NCBI GenBank assembly: GCA_902805545.1
Contig: CADCTD010000179.1
Location: 1-33,356, forward strand
DNA from: an uncultured Craurococcus sp.
GTDB taxonomy: Bacteria > Pseudomonadota > Alphaproteobacteria > Acetobacterales > Acetobacteraceae
DNA: 33,356 bases
Reading direction: 5' to 3'
Shown: in pieces, positions 10,850 to 19,381 of the stretch
Numbering within the stretch: position 1 is the first letter of the stretch
Layout of the letters: each line of letters opens with the position of its first letter
Notes under the pieces: model-generated
Told to the model about the DNA's origin: nothing
Databases searched by the model: none
The model's input: only the letters and a program-made list of their open reading frames with translations
Program-made: the position numbers and the translations under genes

Positions 10850-12046
10850 ATGGCCTCCGATCAGATTCCGCCTGCCGCCGAGCCGAGGACCGATGTCCGC
10901 CGGCTGATCCTGCTGCTCGGCGTCTCCGGCTTCGCCGGGGCCTTCGGCGGGCGGGTGCTCGATCCCTTCGTCACGACGCTCGCTGGCGAGTTCGATGCCC
11001 CGGTGCAGGAGGCGGCGCTGCTCGCCTCGGCCTATGCGCTGCCCTTCGCGCTGATCCAGCCCATCCTCGGCCCGGTCGGCGATGCGGTAGGGAAGCGGCG
11101 GATCATCCAGGTGGGGCTCTGCTGCCTGACCCTTTTCTGCCTGCTGGCGCCGCTGGCGCCGAGCCTCGGCGTGCTGCTGGCGCTGCGGGCGCTGGCCGGG
11201 ATGGCGGCGGGCGGGATCATGCCGCTGACGCTCGCCGCCGTGGGTGATGCCGTTCCGATCGAAGGGCGGCAGGTGGCGCTGAGCCGGCTGCTGGTCTTCT
11301 CCATCGTCGGGCAGATCGCCGGCGGGGCGGTGGCCGGGGCGTTGGGCGGGGTCATCGGCTGGCGCGGGGTGATGCTGCTCTGCGCCGGGCTGTCGGCCGC
11401 GGCGGCGCTCGTCATGCTGGCCGTCCCGCTCAGCCGGATGCCGGAGCCGCGGGCACGCTTCGATGCGGCGCGGGCGATCCGGCGGTACCGGGGCATCCTG
11501 TCGCTGCCGCAGGCGCGGCTGCTCTACGGGGCGGTGGCGGTGGAGGGCATGCTGGTCTTCGGCACCTTCCCCTATTTCGCGCCGATGCTGGAGGCGCGGG
11601 GGCTCGGCGGCTCGCTCGGGGCGACGGCGGAGGCGGGGATGACGGTCGCCGCCTTCGGCCTCGGCGGGGTCGTCTATGCGATGGTGGCGCGGCGGCTGCT
11701 GGCCCGGCTCGGCCAGGGGCGGATGGTGGTGCTGGGGGCGGGGCTGGCGGCGCTGGCCCTCGTCGCCTTCGGCCTGGCGCCGGCGGTGGCGGTCTTCATC
11801 CTGGCAGGGCTGGCGCTGGGGACGGGCTTCTACATGATCCACAACAGCATCCAGACGCGGGTGACGGAGCTGGCGCCGGAGGCGCGCGGCTCGGCCGTCG
11901 CGCTGCATGCCTTCCACTTCTTCATCGGCCAGTCGCTCGGGCCGGTGGTGATGGGGGTGGCGATGGCGGGGATCGGCGTGGCGCCGGCGCTCGCCCTGGC
12001 GGCGGTTGCGATCCTGGCGCTCGGGCTACGCCTGGCGCGCCGGTAG
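10850..12046 (+). CDS. Major facilitator superfamily transporter
   Basis: A 398-residue MFS permease with about 12 hydrophobic segments. The loop 2-3 motif GPVGDAVGKRR corresponds to the conserved GxxxDRxGRR. The first half resembles multidrug/sugar efflux carriers (DHA1-like), with PLTLAAVGDAVP between helices. I place the start at the ATG at 10850; a TTG at 10814 would add 12 polar residues. The 3' end overlaps the convergent panE gene by 21 bases. Substrate cannot be inferred; efflux of a small molecule is the likeliest role. Confidence 0.85.
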   Translation: MASDQIPPAAEPRTDVRRLILLLGVSGFAGAFGGRVLDPFVTTLAGEFDAPVQEAALLASAYALPFALIQPILGPVGDAVGKRRIIQVGLCCLTLFCLLAPLAPSLGVLLALRALAGMAAGGIMPLTLAAVGDAVPIEGRQVALSRLLVFSIVGQIAGGAVAGALGGVIGWRGVMLLCAGLSAAAALVMLAVPLSRMPEPRARFDAARAIRRYRGILSLPQARLLYGAVAVEGMLVFGTFPYFAPMLEARGLGGSLGATAEAGMTVAAFGLGGVVYAMVARRLLARLGQGRMVVLGAGLAALALVAFGLAPAVAVFILAGLALGTGFYMIHNSIQTRVTELAPEARGSAVALHAFHFFIGQSLGPVVMGVAMAGIGVAPALALAAVAILALGLRLARR

Positions 12047-12967
12047 GCGGCCCGCGTCGCGCCGCTGCTCGAAGGCCTTGGCGTGGACATGCGCGGCCTC
12101 GTGCAGCTCCTGCGGGATGCCGGCGGCGCGCGCCGCCTCGAGCAGGAAGCCGAGGATGTGGTCGGCCTCGATCCGCCCGCCGGCCTCGAGGTCGCGCAGC
12201 ATGGAGGCCGAGTAGGCCCCGACCGGGTCGGCGAAGAGACGGCGGAACTCCTCGAGGAAGCCAGGCCGGACGGGGTAGCCGTTGGCCGCGGCGATGGCGG
12301 CGTTGCGCTCGAGGATGCGGTGCATCAGCGCGATGCCGCCCGGGGCGCGGGCGATCTCGCCGGTATTGGCGCGCATCAGCACGGTGCCGAGGGCGGTGGT
12401 GCCGAGATGGACGAGCTTCTCCCACATCCGCGCCGTAATGTCGGGGACGGCCTCGGCGACCATTCCCTCGGCGGGAGCGGCAAGCGCCGCGAGGGCCTGG
12501 GTGCGGGGAGAGGCGCTGCCGTCCAGCTCGCCGAAGGTGAGCCAGCGCCAATCGCTCAGCTGCCTGACGACCCCGGCCGGGGTCAGCGTCGCCTGGATCT
12601 TGGCGAGGCCGCCGAGGACCATCCCCTCGCCGAATTCCTGCTGCAGGCGGGCGATGTGGGAGAGGCCGTTGAGCACCGGGAGTACCGCGCTGCCGGGCCC
12701 CATGGCGGGGCGGATGGCCTCGATGGCGGCATCGAGGTCATAGGCCTTGCAGGTGAGGAGGACGAGGTCGAAGCCGGGCGCGGCCGCCGTCAGCGTGCGG
12801 ACGGGAAGGCGGGCGTTGCCGAAGGGGCTCTCGATCACCAGCCCCTCGGCCGCCAGCTGGGCCTGGCGGCGCGGGCGGACGAGGAAGGTCACATCCGCCC
12901 CGGCCTGGGCCAGGCGGCCACCGAAGTAGCCGCCGAGTGCGCCCGCGCCGAGGCAGAGGATGCGCAT
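12026..12967 (-). CDS. panE: Ketopantoate reductase family protein (2-dehydropantoate 2-reductase)
   Basis: A 313-residue NADPH-dependent reductase of the PanE/ApbA family, which makes pantoate for coenzyme A. The N-terminus has the Rossmann motif CLGAGALGGYFGG. LLTCKAYDLDAAI, NGLSH, the catalytic-Lys region MWEKLVHLG and the C-terminal SASMLRDLEAGGRIEADHILG are all characteristic. The ATG lies two bases after the carD stop, so both are probably on one transcript. Paralogues of this family can act on other 2-keto acids, so the pantoate role is probable rather than certain. The stop is 21 bases inside the convergent MFS gene. Confidence 0.87.
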   Translation of the reverse strand: MRILCLGAGALGGYFGGRLAQAGADVTFLVRPRRQAQLAAEGLVIESPFGNARLPVRTLTAAAPGFDLVLLTCKAYDLDAAIEAIRPAMGPGSAVLPVLNGLSHIARLQQEFGEGMVLGGLAKIQATLTPAGVVRQLSDWRWLTFGELDGSASPRTQALAALAAPAEGMVAEAVPDITARMWEKLVHLGTTALGTVLMRANTGEIARAPGGIALMHRILERNAAIAAANGYPVRPGFLEEFRRLFADPVGAYSASMLRDLEAGGRIEADHILGFLLEAARAAGIPQELHEAAHVHAKAFEQRRDAGRLPARQA

Positions 12968-12969
12968 GC

Positions 12970-13773
12970 TCAGCCGGCCTTCAGGTGGTCCAGCAGCTTG
13001 GTGGTGGCCGTGGACTTGTCGGTGCGGTCGATGGCGGCGAGCTCGGCGGCCAGGCGGTCCATCGCCTGCTCGTAGATCTGCCGCTCGGAGAAGGACTGGT
13101 CCGGCTGGCCGGCATTGCGGTGCAGGTCGCGCACGACCTCGGCGATGGCGACCGGGTCGCCGCTGTTGATCTTCGCCTCGTATTCCTGGGCGCGGCGGGA
13201 CCACATGGTGCGCTTGATGCGGGCGCGGCCTTTCAGCGTGTCCAGCGCCTCCTGCATGGAATCCGGCGCGGCGAGCTTGCGGAGGCCGGAGGAGGCGGCC
13301 TTGTTGACCGGCACGCGCAGCGTCATCCGGTTCTCGTCGAAGGTGACGACGATGACCTGGAGGGTGAGGCCGGCGGCCGACATCGCCTCGATGCCCTGCA
13401 CGGTGCCGACACCATGGGTCGGGTAGACGACATGGTCGCCGGCCTTGAACTCGACGGGCTTGGAGGGCTGCCGCGGCGGGATGGAGGGGTGCGTGTCGCG
13501 GCGCATCGGCATCGGGCCGCTGGGCGGCGCCGCGCTGGAGTAGGTCGGCAGGGGCGGGGGCAGCGGGGCGGCGGTCTGGGCCTCCGCCATGCCGCGCTGG
13601 GCCTCGGCCTCGTCGGGGACGGGCTTGTCGGAGGCGTGCTTGGCGGGCGACTTGGCGACCGAGGCTGCGACCGCGCGGGCGGGCTTCGACGCGGCCGGGC
13701 GCGCCGCGGAGCCGGAGGGGCGGCCCGTCTCGGCCTTCGGGGCCGATGGCTTGGCGCGGGCGGGTTGCTTCAT
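12970..13773 (-). CDS. carD: CarD/CdnL-family transcriptional regulator with long N-terminal extension
   Basis: Binds RNA polymerase beta and stabilises open complexes, affecting rRNA and growth genes. The CarD_CdnL_TRCF module begins near residue 109 (FKAGDHVVYPTHGVGTVQGIE), and the helical C-terminal DNA-binding domain contains KRTMWSRRAQEYEAKINSGD. The family is usually about 160-170 residues; this protein has 267. The surplus is an N-terminal region of roughly 105 residues rich in Ala, Pro, Lys and Arg, probably disordered. The ATG at 13773 has AGGAG 11 bases upstream. An upstream extension to 13830 looks non-coding. Confidence 0.92.
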   Translation of the reverse strand: MKQPARAKPSAPKAETGRPSGSAARPAASKPARAVAASVAKSPAKHASDKPVPDEAEAQRGMAEAQTAAPLPPPLPTYSSAAPPSGPMPMRRDTHPSIPPRQPSKPVEFKAGDHVVYPTHGVGTVQGIEAMSAAGLTLQVIVVTFDENRMTLRVPVNKAASSGLRKLAAPDSMQEALDTLKGRARIKRTMWSRRAQEYEAKINSGDPVAIAEVVRDLHRNAGQPDQSFSERQIYEQAMDRLAAELAAIDRTDKSTATTKLLDHLKAG

Positions 13774-14049
13774 ACGGGACAAATCTCCTGCGTCACCGGC
13801 GACGCCATGGGGCGCCGGGAAAGGGCGCACAGATGGGGTGATCGCCAGGACATGTCATCGGCTCAAGACCGGTCCGGTTCATCGGTTCGGCTGAAGCGCC
13901 GCGACAGGGCCATCCTGGACGCCTGCGGGCTGAGCCGGCCGAACCGGGGCGGTTCCGCCATCATGCCGAGAGCATAGCATTATTTCCCGGAAGTGTCACC
14001 CGGGCGTCCGGCCAGGGAGCGTCGTCTCAGTCCTGAGACGCGCCAGCCC
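13774..14049. other. Spacer between fdxA and carD
   Basis: 276 bases without a convincing ORF. It should hold the carD promoter (minus strand) but no clear -35/-10 pair was found. The fdxA-proximal end holds the hairpin at 14023-14040. An imperfect inverted repeat based on CGGTTCGGCT and a later AGCCGGCCGAACCG is also visible but weak. Confidence 0.4.
14023..14040 (-). terminator. Hairpin downstream of fdxA
   Basis: A perfect 8-base inverted repeat, CGTCTCAG and CTGAGACG, separated by two bases, lies 10 bases after the fdxA stop on the minus strand. No U-run follows. It may terminate or protect the fdxA transcript; its palindromic form could also serve as a protein-binding site. Confidence 0.4.
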
Positions 14050-14382
14050 TCATGGCTTGCCGGGATTGGTGCTGAACAGATCCCGCTTGCCGGGCTTGTC
14101 CTTCCACTCGTCGGCATCGGCCGGGGGCTCGCCCTTGCGGGTGATGTTCGGCCATTCCGCGGCGTAAGTGCGGTTCAGCTCGGCATAGGGGGCGGCGCGG
14201 TCGTCGCTGTCGGGCACGATGGCCTCGGCCGGGCATTCCGGCTCGCAGACGCCGCAGTCGATGCATTCATCCGGATGAATGACCAGCATGTTCTCGCCGA
14301 CATAGAAGCAGTCGACCGGGCAGACCTCCACGCAGTCCATGAACTTGCACTTGATGCAATTTTCGACGACGACATAAGTCAC
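14050..14382 (-). CDS. fdxA: 7Fe ferredoxin FdxA ([3Fe-4S][4Fe-4S])
   Basis: A 110-residue soluble electron carrier. Cysteines at 9, 12, 17, 21 and 25 and at 40, 43, 46 and 50 reproduce the arrangement of the seven-iron ferredoxin family, including the [13 protein letters not shown] motif. The C-terminal extension after residue 55 is normal for alphaproteobacterial FdxA. The start is GTG at 14382 with AAAGGA upstream. It lies between the S4 gene and carD on the same strand, an arrangement I recall from other Alphaproteobacteria. Redox partners are not identifiable here. Confidence 0.95.
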   Translation of the reverse strand: MTYVVVENCIKCKFMDCVEVCPVDCFYVGENMLVIHPDECIDCGVCEPECPAEAIVPDSDDRAAPYAELNRTYAAEWPNITRKGEPPADADEWKDKPGKRDLFSTNPGKP

Positions 14383-14456
14383 GGCGGATCGGTCCTTTGG
14401 CGCAGCCCATGCGGCAGGCGGGAGACATGGACCGGCGCGGCCCCGCTGTCCAGACG

Positions 14457-14759
14457 TCAGGCTGACCTGTCACCGGAGATGTCTTCGAAGAGCGTCCGCG
14501 CCTCGGTCGCCGGCCCGCGCCGGTCACCGAGCGCCAGCACGCGCCAGACCCGGACGACGCCGCGCTCGGCGCTGCCGAGGGCGAAGGTCAGCACATCGCC
14601 CGGGCGGAGCTTGTAGTGCGGCTTGTCGGTCGGCTGACGGTTCACCCGGACGCCGCCGGTCTCGACGATGCGGGCGCAGATGGCGCGGGATTTCGCCACC
14701 CGCGCGCACCAGAGCCATTTGTCGAGCCGCTGCCAGTCCTGGTCTTCGGCCTCCGCCAC
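14457..14759 (-). CDS. S4-domain RNA-binding protein (HslR-like)
   Basis: A 100-residue protein made almost wholly of an S4 domain: [15 protein letters not shown], then [21 protein letters not shown]. This matches the Hsp15/HslR family, which in other bacteria rescues stalled 50S subunits carrying peptidyl-tRNA after heat shock. The start is GTG at 14759, three bases after the helicase stop, so translation is probably coupled. Pairing with an RNA helicase supports an RNA or ribosome role. Confidence 0.88.
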   Translation of the reverse strand: MAEAEDQDWQRLDKWLWCARVAKSRAICARIVETGGVRVNRQPTDKPHYKLRPGDVLTFALGSAERGVVRVWRVLALGDRRGPATEARTLFEDISGDRSA

Positions 14760-14762
14760 GGC

Positions 14763-17720
14763 CTAGCGCAGCTTGAGCTGTGCCAGGATGGCGAAGGGCG
14801 AATCAGGATTGATCCGCGGCTCCGGCTTGCGCGGCGGCTGCGACGGGCGCGGGCCACGCGGCGGGCCGTCCTGGCGGGGGCGGTGCTGGTCGGGGCGGTG
14901 CTGGTCGGGGCGCCCCTCCGGCCGTCCCTCGGCCCTGCCCTCGGCACGATGCTCGGGCCGTCCCTCGGGGCGTGGGCCGCGATGCTGCGGCGGGCCCTTG
15001 CCCTGGTGCTGCGGCCGTCCCTGCTGGTGATGCGGCTTGCCGTGACGCGGCGGCCGCGGGCCACGCAGCAACTCGGGCGGCACCGGGGGGCCGAACATCC
15101 CCTCCGGCATCTCCGGCGGCTGCGGGCGGGCCTGCTGCGGCGGGCGGCGGTCGCGCTGGCCTTGCGGCTGCCCAGGGAGCTGGCCCGGGAGCTGGCGCTG
15201 GGGCTGCCCCTGGGGCCTGCGGTCCCCGCCGCGGGCATGGTGCTGCGGCCGCGGCTGGGCGATGCGCAGCGGCGTCGGCGGGCCGTACTGCCCCTCCTCC
15301 AGCGCCTGCGGCTCCATCAGGCGGAAGCCGAGCGCGGTCAGCGTCACGCCGAGCGTATCCGCCTTCACCCCGAGCCGGCTGGCGAGGTCGGGGGGCGGCG
15401 GGGCGGGCGCGCGGCGGGTCAGGTAGCCGAGCTCGGCCGCGATGCGCTCCGCCACGTCGAGGCGGAGCAGCACCGGCCCGGCCTCGATCCAGCCGATGGT
15501 CGCGGCGAAGCCGGGCGGCCAGTCGGCCCAGACCGGCGGCGTCGGCATGCCCGGCTCCGGCTTCTGCAGGGCGACGAGGCCGGGCGCGGGCAGGCCGGGC
15601 GTGTCGATGTTGCGCGACATGGCCCAGAGCTGGGCGCGCAGCGCCATGGCGCGGGGCTTCAGCGCTTCCGGCACGAAGAGGGCGAAGCGGCCGGCGCGGA
15701 CGCCGATCGCCTTCAGCTTCTGCCGCAGGTCGGGGTTGATGTTGCCCTCCGTCCCGCCGAGGGCGAGGCCGAGCTGCTCGCGCAGCAGGAAGGCGGGGCC
15801 GCGCAGCGCGCCCTCCGCCTCGGCCTTGGCCTCGATCGCCGAGAGTATGCCGAGCTCCTTGGCGACCAGGCCTTCCACGAATTTGGCGAGGCGGGCGCGG
15901 ACGCGCTCGCGCTGCGCGCCGTCGAGGAATTCGCTCGGCAGCGGCTCGACCTGCGGCTTCGAGGGTTCGGAGCCGGGGCGGAGGCGGGCGACCTCGGCGG
16001 TGCCGGCGCCGTTGTTCCAGGCGATGCGGTGGCCGGGCGTGAGGGCGAAGGCATCGTCCTTCGCCACCTCGAGGGCGGCCACGCGGCGCGGAATCTCCTC
16101 CTTCAGGGCGCGGCGGGCGGCGCGGAGGATGAGCTTGCGCTGCTCCTCCGTCTCCGCCTCGGCCTCGGGGTGGAAGAGGAAGCCCTCGACCTTGCCGACG
16201 GGATGGCCTTCGACCACCACCTCGCCGCTGCGGGTGACGGCGGAGAGCAGCTCCTCCTCCGTGTCGTCGAGGCGGCGGATCAGGTGGGCGGCGCGGCGGT
16301 CGACGAAGCGGGCGGTGAGGCGCTCGTGCAGCGCGTCGGAGACGGCATCCTCGGCCTTGCGCGCCTCGGCCTGGATGGTGGCGGCATCCTTCAGCCAGTC
16401 GGCGCGGGCGGCGACATAGGACCAGACGCGGATGCTGGCGAGGCGGGCCATCAGCGTATCCAGGTCGCCCTCGATGCTGCTGCACTGCGCGATCTGGCCG
16501 AGCGCCCAGTCGTCGGGCAGCACGCCGTCCTCGGCCAGGTGGCGGAAGACGCGGCTGCACAGCGCCGCATGGCTGTCGTCGGAGAGCTTGCGGAAATCGG
16601 GGATCTGGCAGGCTTCCCAGAGCAGCCGCACCCGGGCGCGGCTGGTGGCGAGCGCCCGCACCTCATCCTCGCGCGCCAGCATGGAGAGGGTGATGTGGTC
16701 GGTCGCGTCGTTGCCCTTGGCGAGGCCGGGCTGCGGCGCCGGCGCGGCGAGGCTGTCGAGCAGGGCATCGACGCTGGTGACGTCGAGCTCGCTGTTGCGC
16801 CAGGCCAGCGTCTGCAGCGGCTCGAAATTATGGCTCTCGATCTTCTGCACGATCTCGTCGGGCAGCGGCGGGCAGTCGCCCGTCACGCCGAAGGTGCCGT
16901 CGCGCATGCCGCGGCCGGCGCGGCCGGCGATCTGCGCCGCTTCCTGCGCGGTGAGCTGGCGGGGCTTGTGGCCGTCGAATTTCTGCAGGGCGGCGAAGGC
17001 CACATGGTCCACATCCATGTTGAGGCCCATGCCGATAGCATCCGTCGCCACCAGGAAGTCGACCTCGCGGTTCTGGTACAGGGCAACCTGGGCGTTCCGG
17101 GTGCGCGGGGAGAGGCGCCCCATCACCACGGCGCAGCCGCCGCGGCGACGGCGGATGGCCTCGGCGATGGCATAGACCTCGGCGGCGGAGAAGGCGACGA
17201 CGGCGCTGCGCGGCGGCAGGCGGGTGAGCTTCTGCGGGCCGGCATGGGTGAGCTGCGAGAGGCGCGGGCGCGTCTCGATCTCGGCCTGCGGGATGAGGCG
17301 TTGGAGCAGCGGGCGGATGGTCTCGGCGCCGAGGAACATGGTCTCGACCATGCCGCGGGCATTCAGCAGCCGGTCGGTGAAGACATGGCCGCGATCCGGG
17401 TCGGCGCAGAGCTGGATCTCGTCGACGGCGAGGAACTCCACGCGCCGGTCGAGCGGCATCGCCTCGACCGTGCAGGCGAACCACTTCGCCTCGGGCGGGA
17501 CGATCTTCTCCTCGCCGGTGATGAGGGCGACGTATCTTTCCCCCTTGGCGGCGACCATGCGGTCATAATTCTCGCGCGCCAGCAGGCGCAGCGGGAAGCC
17601 GATGATGCCGCTGCTGTGCGCCAGCAGGCGGGTGATCGCCAGATGGGTCTTGCCGGTGTTGGTCGGGCCAAGCACCGCGCGAACCCGGGCGTCGAACATA
17701 GGGGGATGGGTGTCCGGCAT
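14763..17720 (-). CDS. Suv3-like DExH-box RNA helicase with disordered tail
   Basis: A 985-residue superfamily 2 helicase of the alphaproteobacterial branch related to mitochondrial Suv3, an RNA-unwinding enzyme of RNA turnover. Walker A is GPTNTGKT at 18-25, the DExH-equivalent DEIQ at 100-103, motif V near 225-240 (ATDAIGMGLNMDVDHV) and motif VI AGRAGRG at 265-271. A long helical C-terminal part follows. From about residue 825 the chain becomes an Arg/Gln/Pro/His/Gly-rich low-complexity tail likely to bind RNA. The ATG at 17720 lacks a clear Shine-Dalgarno; an in-frame ATG at 17699 is possible. The S4, fdxA and carD genes follow on the same strand. Confidence 0.9.
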   Translation of the reverse strand: MPDTHPPMFDARVRAVLGPTNTGKTHLAITRLLAHSSGIIGFPLRLLARENYDRMVAAKGERYVALITGEEKIVPPEAKWFACTVEAMPLDRRVEFLAVDEIQLCADPDRGHVFTDRLLNARGMVETMFLGAETIRPLLQRLIPQAEIETRPRLSQLTHAGPQKLTRLPPRSAVVAFSAAEVYAIAEAIRRRRGGCAVVMGRLSPRTRNAQVALYQNREVDFLVATDAIGMGLNMDVDHVAFAALQKFDGHKPRQLTAQEAAQIAGRAGRGMRDGTFGVTGDCPPLPDEIVQKIESHNFEPLQTLAWRNSELDVTSVDALLDSLAAPAPQPGLAKGNDATDHITLSMLAREDEVRALATSRARVRLLWEACQIPDFRKLSDDSHAALCSRVFRHLAEDGVLPDDWALGQIAQCSSIEGDLDTLMARLASIRVWSYVAARADWLKDAATIQAEARKAEDAVSDALHERLTARFVDRRAAHLIRRLDDTEEELLSAVTRSGEVVVEGHPVGKVEGFLFHPEAEAETEEQRKLILRAARRALKEEIPRRVAALEVAKDDAFALTPGHRIAWNNGAGTAEVARLRPGSEPSKPQVEPLPSEFLDGAQRERVRARLAKFVEGLVAKELGILSAIEAKAEAEGALRGPAFLLREQLGLALGGTEGNINPDLRQKLKAIGVRAGRFALFVPEALKPRAMALRAQLWAMSRNIDTPGLPAPGLVALQKPEPGMPTPPVWADWPPGFAATIGWIEAGPVLLRLDVAERIAAELGYLTRRAPAPPPPDLASRLGVKADTLGVTLTALGFRLMEPQALEEGQYGPPTPLRIAQPRPQHHARGGDRRPQGQPQRQLPGQLPGQPQGQRDRRPPQQARPQPPEMPEGMFGPPVPPELLRGPRPPRHGKPHHQQGRPQHQGKGPPQHRGPRPEGRPEHRAEGRAEGRPEGRPDQHRPDQHRPRQDGPPRGPRPSQPPRKPEPRINPDSPFAILAQLKLR
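14881..14910. repeat. 15-base tandem duplication in helicase tail
   Basis: Two perfect copies of a 15-base unit (14881-14895 and 14896-14910) encode the repeated DQHRP pentapeptide in the low-complexity tail. Degenerate EGRPE/EGRAE repeats flank them. This looks like local slippage inside a disordered region. Confidence 0.8.
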
Positions 17721-17819
17721 GCGGCGCCATGCATGGGCCGGAAAGCCGCGGATTGCAACCTCATGCAGGGCCGCGCTACTCGGCGGCATGCCGAAGCCCC
17801 CATCTGTTCGCCCGCCGCG

Positions 17820-18953
17820 ATGAGCGCACCGCTGCGGTTCGCGCTTCTCTATGCCGCGCAGTTCGCAGCCGTGGGGGCATTGCAGCCCTTCCTGCCCGCC
17901 GTGCTGGCCGGGCATGGGCTGACGCCGGGGCAGATCGCGGCGGTGCTGGCGGTCTCGGCTGCCGTGCGGCTGCTCGCGGCGCCGGCGGTGGGGCGCGGCG
18001 CGGATGGGTTCGGCGATGCGCGGAGCATCCTCGTCCTGGCCTCGGCGCTGGCGGCGGGCATGGTGACCGGCTTCGCCTGGGCGCCGGGCTTCGGGGCGCT
18101 CGTCGCCGTCGCCATGCTGCATGCGCTGGTGAGCGCGCCGGTGGTGCCGCTCTCGGACACGCTCTGCCTCGGCGCGGCGCGGCGGATGGGCTTCGACTAC
18201 GGGCGGGCCCGGTCGGCAGGGTCGGCGAGCTATATCGCGGCGGCAGTGCTGGCGGGCTTCGCGGTGCAGGCGGCGGGGGCGGAGGCGGTGATCTGGATCG
18301 CCGCGCTCTGCTTCCTGCTGACGGCGCTGGCGGCGCGGGGGCTGCCGCGGGTGGAGGCCACGGCTGGCGGGCGCGGCGGCTTCCGGGCGCCCTTCCGCGA
18401 GCCGGCCTTCCGCTGGCTGCTGCCGCTCTCGGCGCTGATCCAGGGGAGCCATGCGCTCTACTACGGCTTCGCCACGCTGCACTGGCAGGCGGCGGGCCTC
18501 TCCGCCGGCGTCATCGGCCTGCTCTGGGGCGAGGGCGTGGTGGTGGAGGTGCTGCTCTTCCTCTGGGGGCGGCGGCTGGTGGATCGGCTGGGGCCGGGGG
18601 GGATGGCGATGCTGGCTGCCTCGGCCGGGGTGCTGCGCTGGAGCGTGACCGCTTCGACGAGCTGGCTGCCGGCGCTGGCCGCGGTGCAGCTGCTGCATGC
18701 GCTGACCTTCGGGGCGATGCATCTCGGCGCCATGCGGGTGCTGGGCGGGATGCCGCCCGGCCAGGCGGCGACGGCGCAGACGCTGCATGCCTCGCTCGGG
18801 GTGGGGCTGGCCTCCGGCGTGCTGACCTATCTGTGCGGGCCGCTCTATGCCGCCTATGGGGGCGGCGGCTTCTGGGCGATGGCCGGCCTGTGTGCCATCG
18901 CCCTGCCTGTCGCCGTGAAGCTGCATCTGGTGCTGCGGCGGCGGACGGGCTGA
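17820..18953 (+). CDS. MFS transporter, HcaT / PPP-like (MFS_1_like)
   Basis: A 377-residue permease with about 12 hydrophobic segments, resembling the 3-phenylpropionate transporter-like group (PF12832 type). It has a short N-terminus leading directly into helix 1 (LLYAAQFAAVGALQPFLPAVL), the RGADGFGDAR loop, the VVPLSDTLCLGAA segment and the ALYYGFATLHW segment that is common in this group. The ATG lies 99 bases from the divergent helicase start. The substrate is unknown; proteins of this group are often annotated as nucleoside or aromatic acid permeases without evidence. Confidence 0.83.
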   Translation: MSAPLRFALLYAAQFAAVGALQPFLPAVLAGHGLTPGQIAAVLAVSAAVRLLAAPAVGRGADGFGDARSILVLASALAAGMVTGFAWAPGFGALVAVAMLHALVSAPVVPLSDTLCLGAARRMGFDYGRARSAGSASYIAAAVLAGFAVQAAGAEAVIWIAALCFLLTALAARGLPRVEATAGGRGGFRAPFREPAFRWLLPLSALIQGSHALYYGFATLHWQAAGLSAGVIGLLWGEGVVVEVLLFLWGRRLVDRLGPGGMAMLAASAGVLRWSVTASTSWLPALAAVQLLHALTFGAMHLGAMRVLGGMPPGQAATAQTLHASLGVGLASGVLTYLCGPLYAAYGGGGFWAMAGLCAIALPVAVKLHLVLRRRTG

Positions 18954-19381
18954 GGCGCTGGCGGCAGGCTGCAATGCTTGCGGCAGGCGCGGCGCGGTCC
19001 GTCCTCTCGCGGCAGGGCGAGCACCTTGGCCGGATGCTTCAACCCTGGCTGATCGGGCGGAGCCGGCGTTCCGGCGGGCGGATCGAAGACCTGGCGGCGT
19101 CATCGCCCACGGGACCTCGATGAAGCACCAATGACGCCCGAATGCCGGATCGAAGCCAGCCTGCGTCCCGCCTGATTGAAACCCATCATTCAAGACAATG
19201 TTGCAGGTTGCGGCAATGTCGTTTCGAATTACTGGGTGAACTTCAATGATCCCGATCGACAATGACCTGTCATGTCAGCATCTTTGTTTTGGTTGACCTT
19301 CCGCCGAAATACGCCGTAACACCTTCTCGTGTTCGCGAAACCGTTTGAGCGGCATCATTGAAGTGATGGAGGGTTGGATCC
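18954..19381. other. AT-richer intergenic region upstream of GH16 gene
   Basis: 428 bases with no convincing ORF. From about 19170 the composition becomes clearly AT-richer than the surroundings. Visible elements are an 11-base inverted repeat (ACTTCAATGAT at 19240-19250 and ATCATTGAAGT at 19354-19364), TTGAA-N8-TTCAA near 19177-19194, repeated GACAATG (19194-19200 and 19258-19264) and a possible -35 TTGACC near 19294. GGAGGG (19369-19373 region) precedes the GH16 start. It probably holds a regulated promoter; no known operator was recognised. Confidence 0.45.

Noticed and set aside
9494-11917. Very long minus-strand open frame (about 800 codons)
   Set aside because: It is antisense to well-identified DUF2064, DJ-1, GFA and MFS genes; its translation is low-complexity Arg/Pro/His-rich and matches no family. 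Such shadows are typical of GC-rich coding DNA.
14881-14980. Possible CRISPR-like or satellite repeat
   Set aside because: The repeats are in frame within the helicase tail, only two copies are perfect, and there are no unique spacers of constant length.
14616-17819. Upstream extension of the MFS reading frame across the helicase
   Set aside because: It is antisense to the helicase, and the MFS protein begins with its first membrane helix at 17820.
17721-19262. Upstream extension of the helicase reading frame to give a 1499-codon gene
   Set aside because: The extension is antisense to the MFS gene at 17820-18953, and helicase homology begins near 17699-17720.
19250-19285. Lux-box-like sequence (CTGTCATGTCAG region) upstream of GH16
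   Set aside because: The half-sites match the lux-box consensus poorly and there is no LuxR or LuxI gene in the window.
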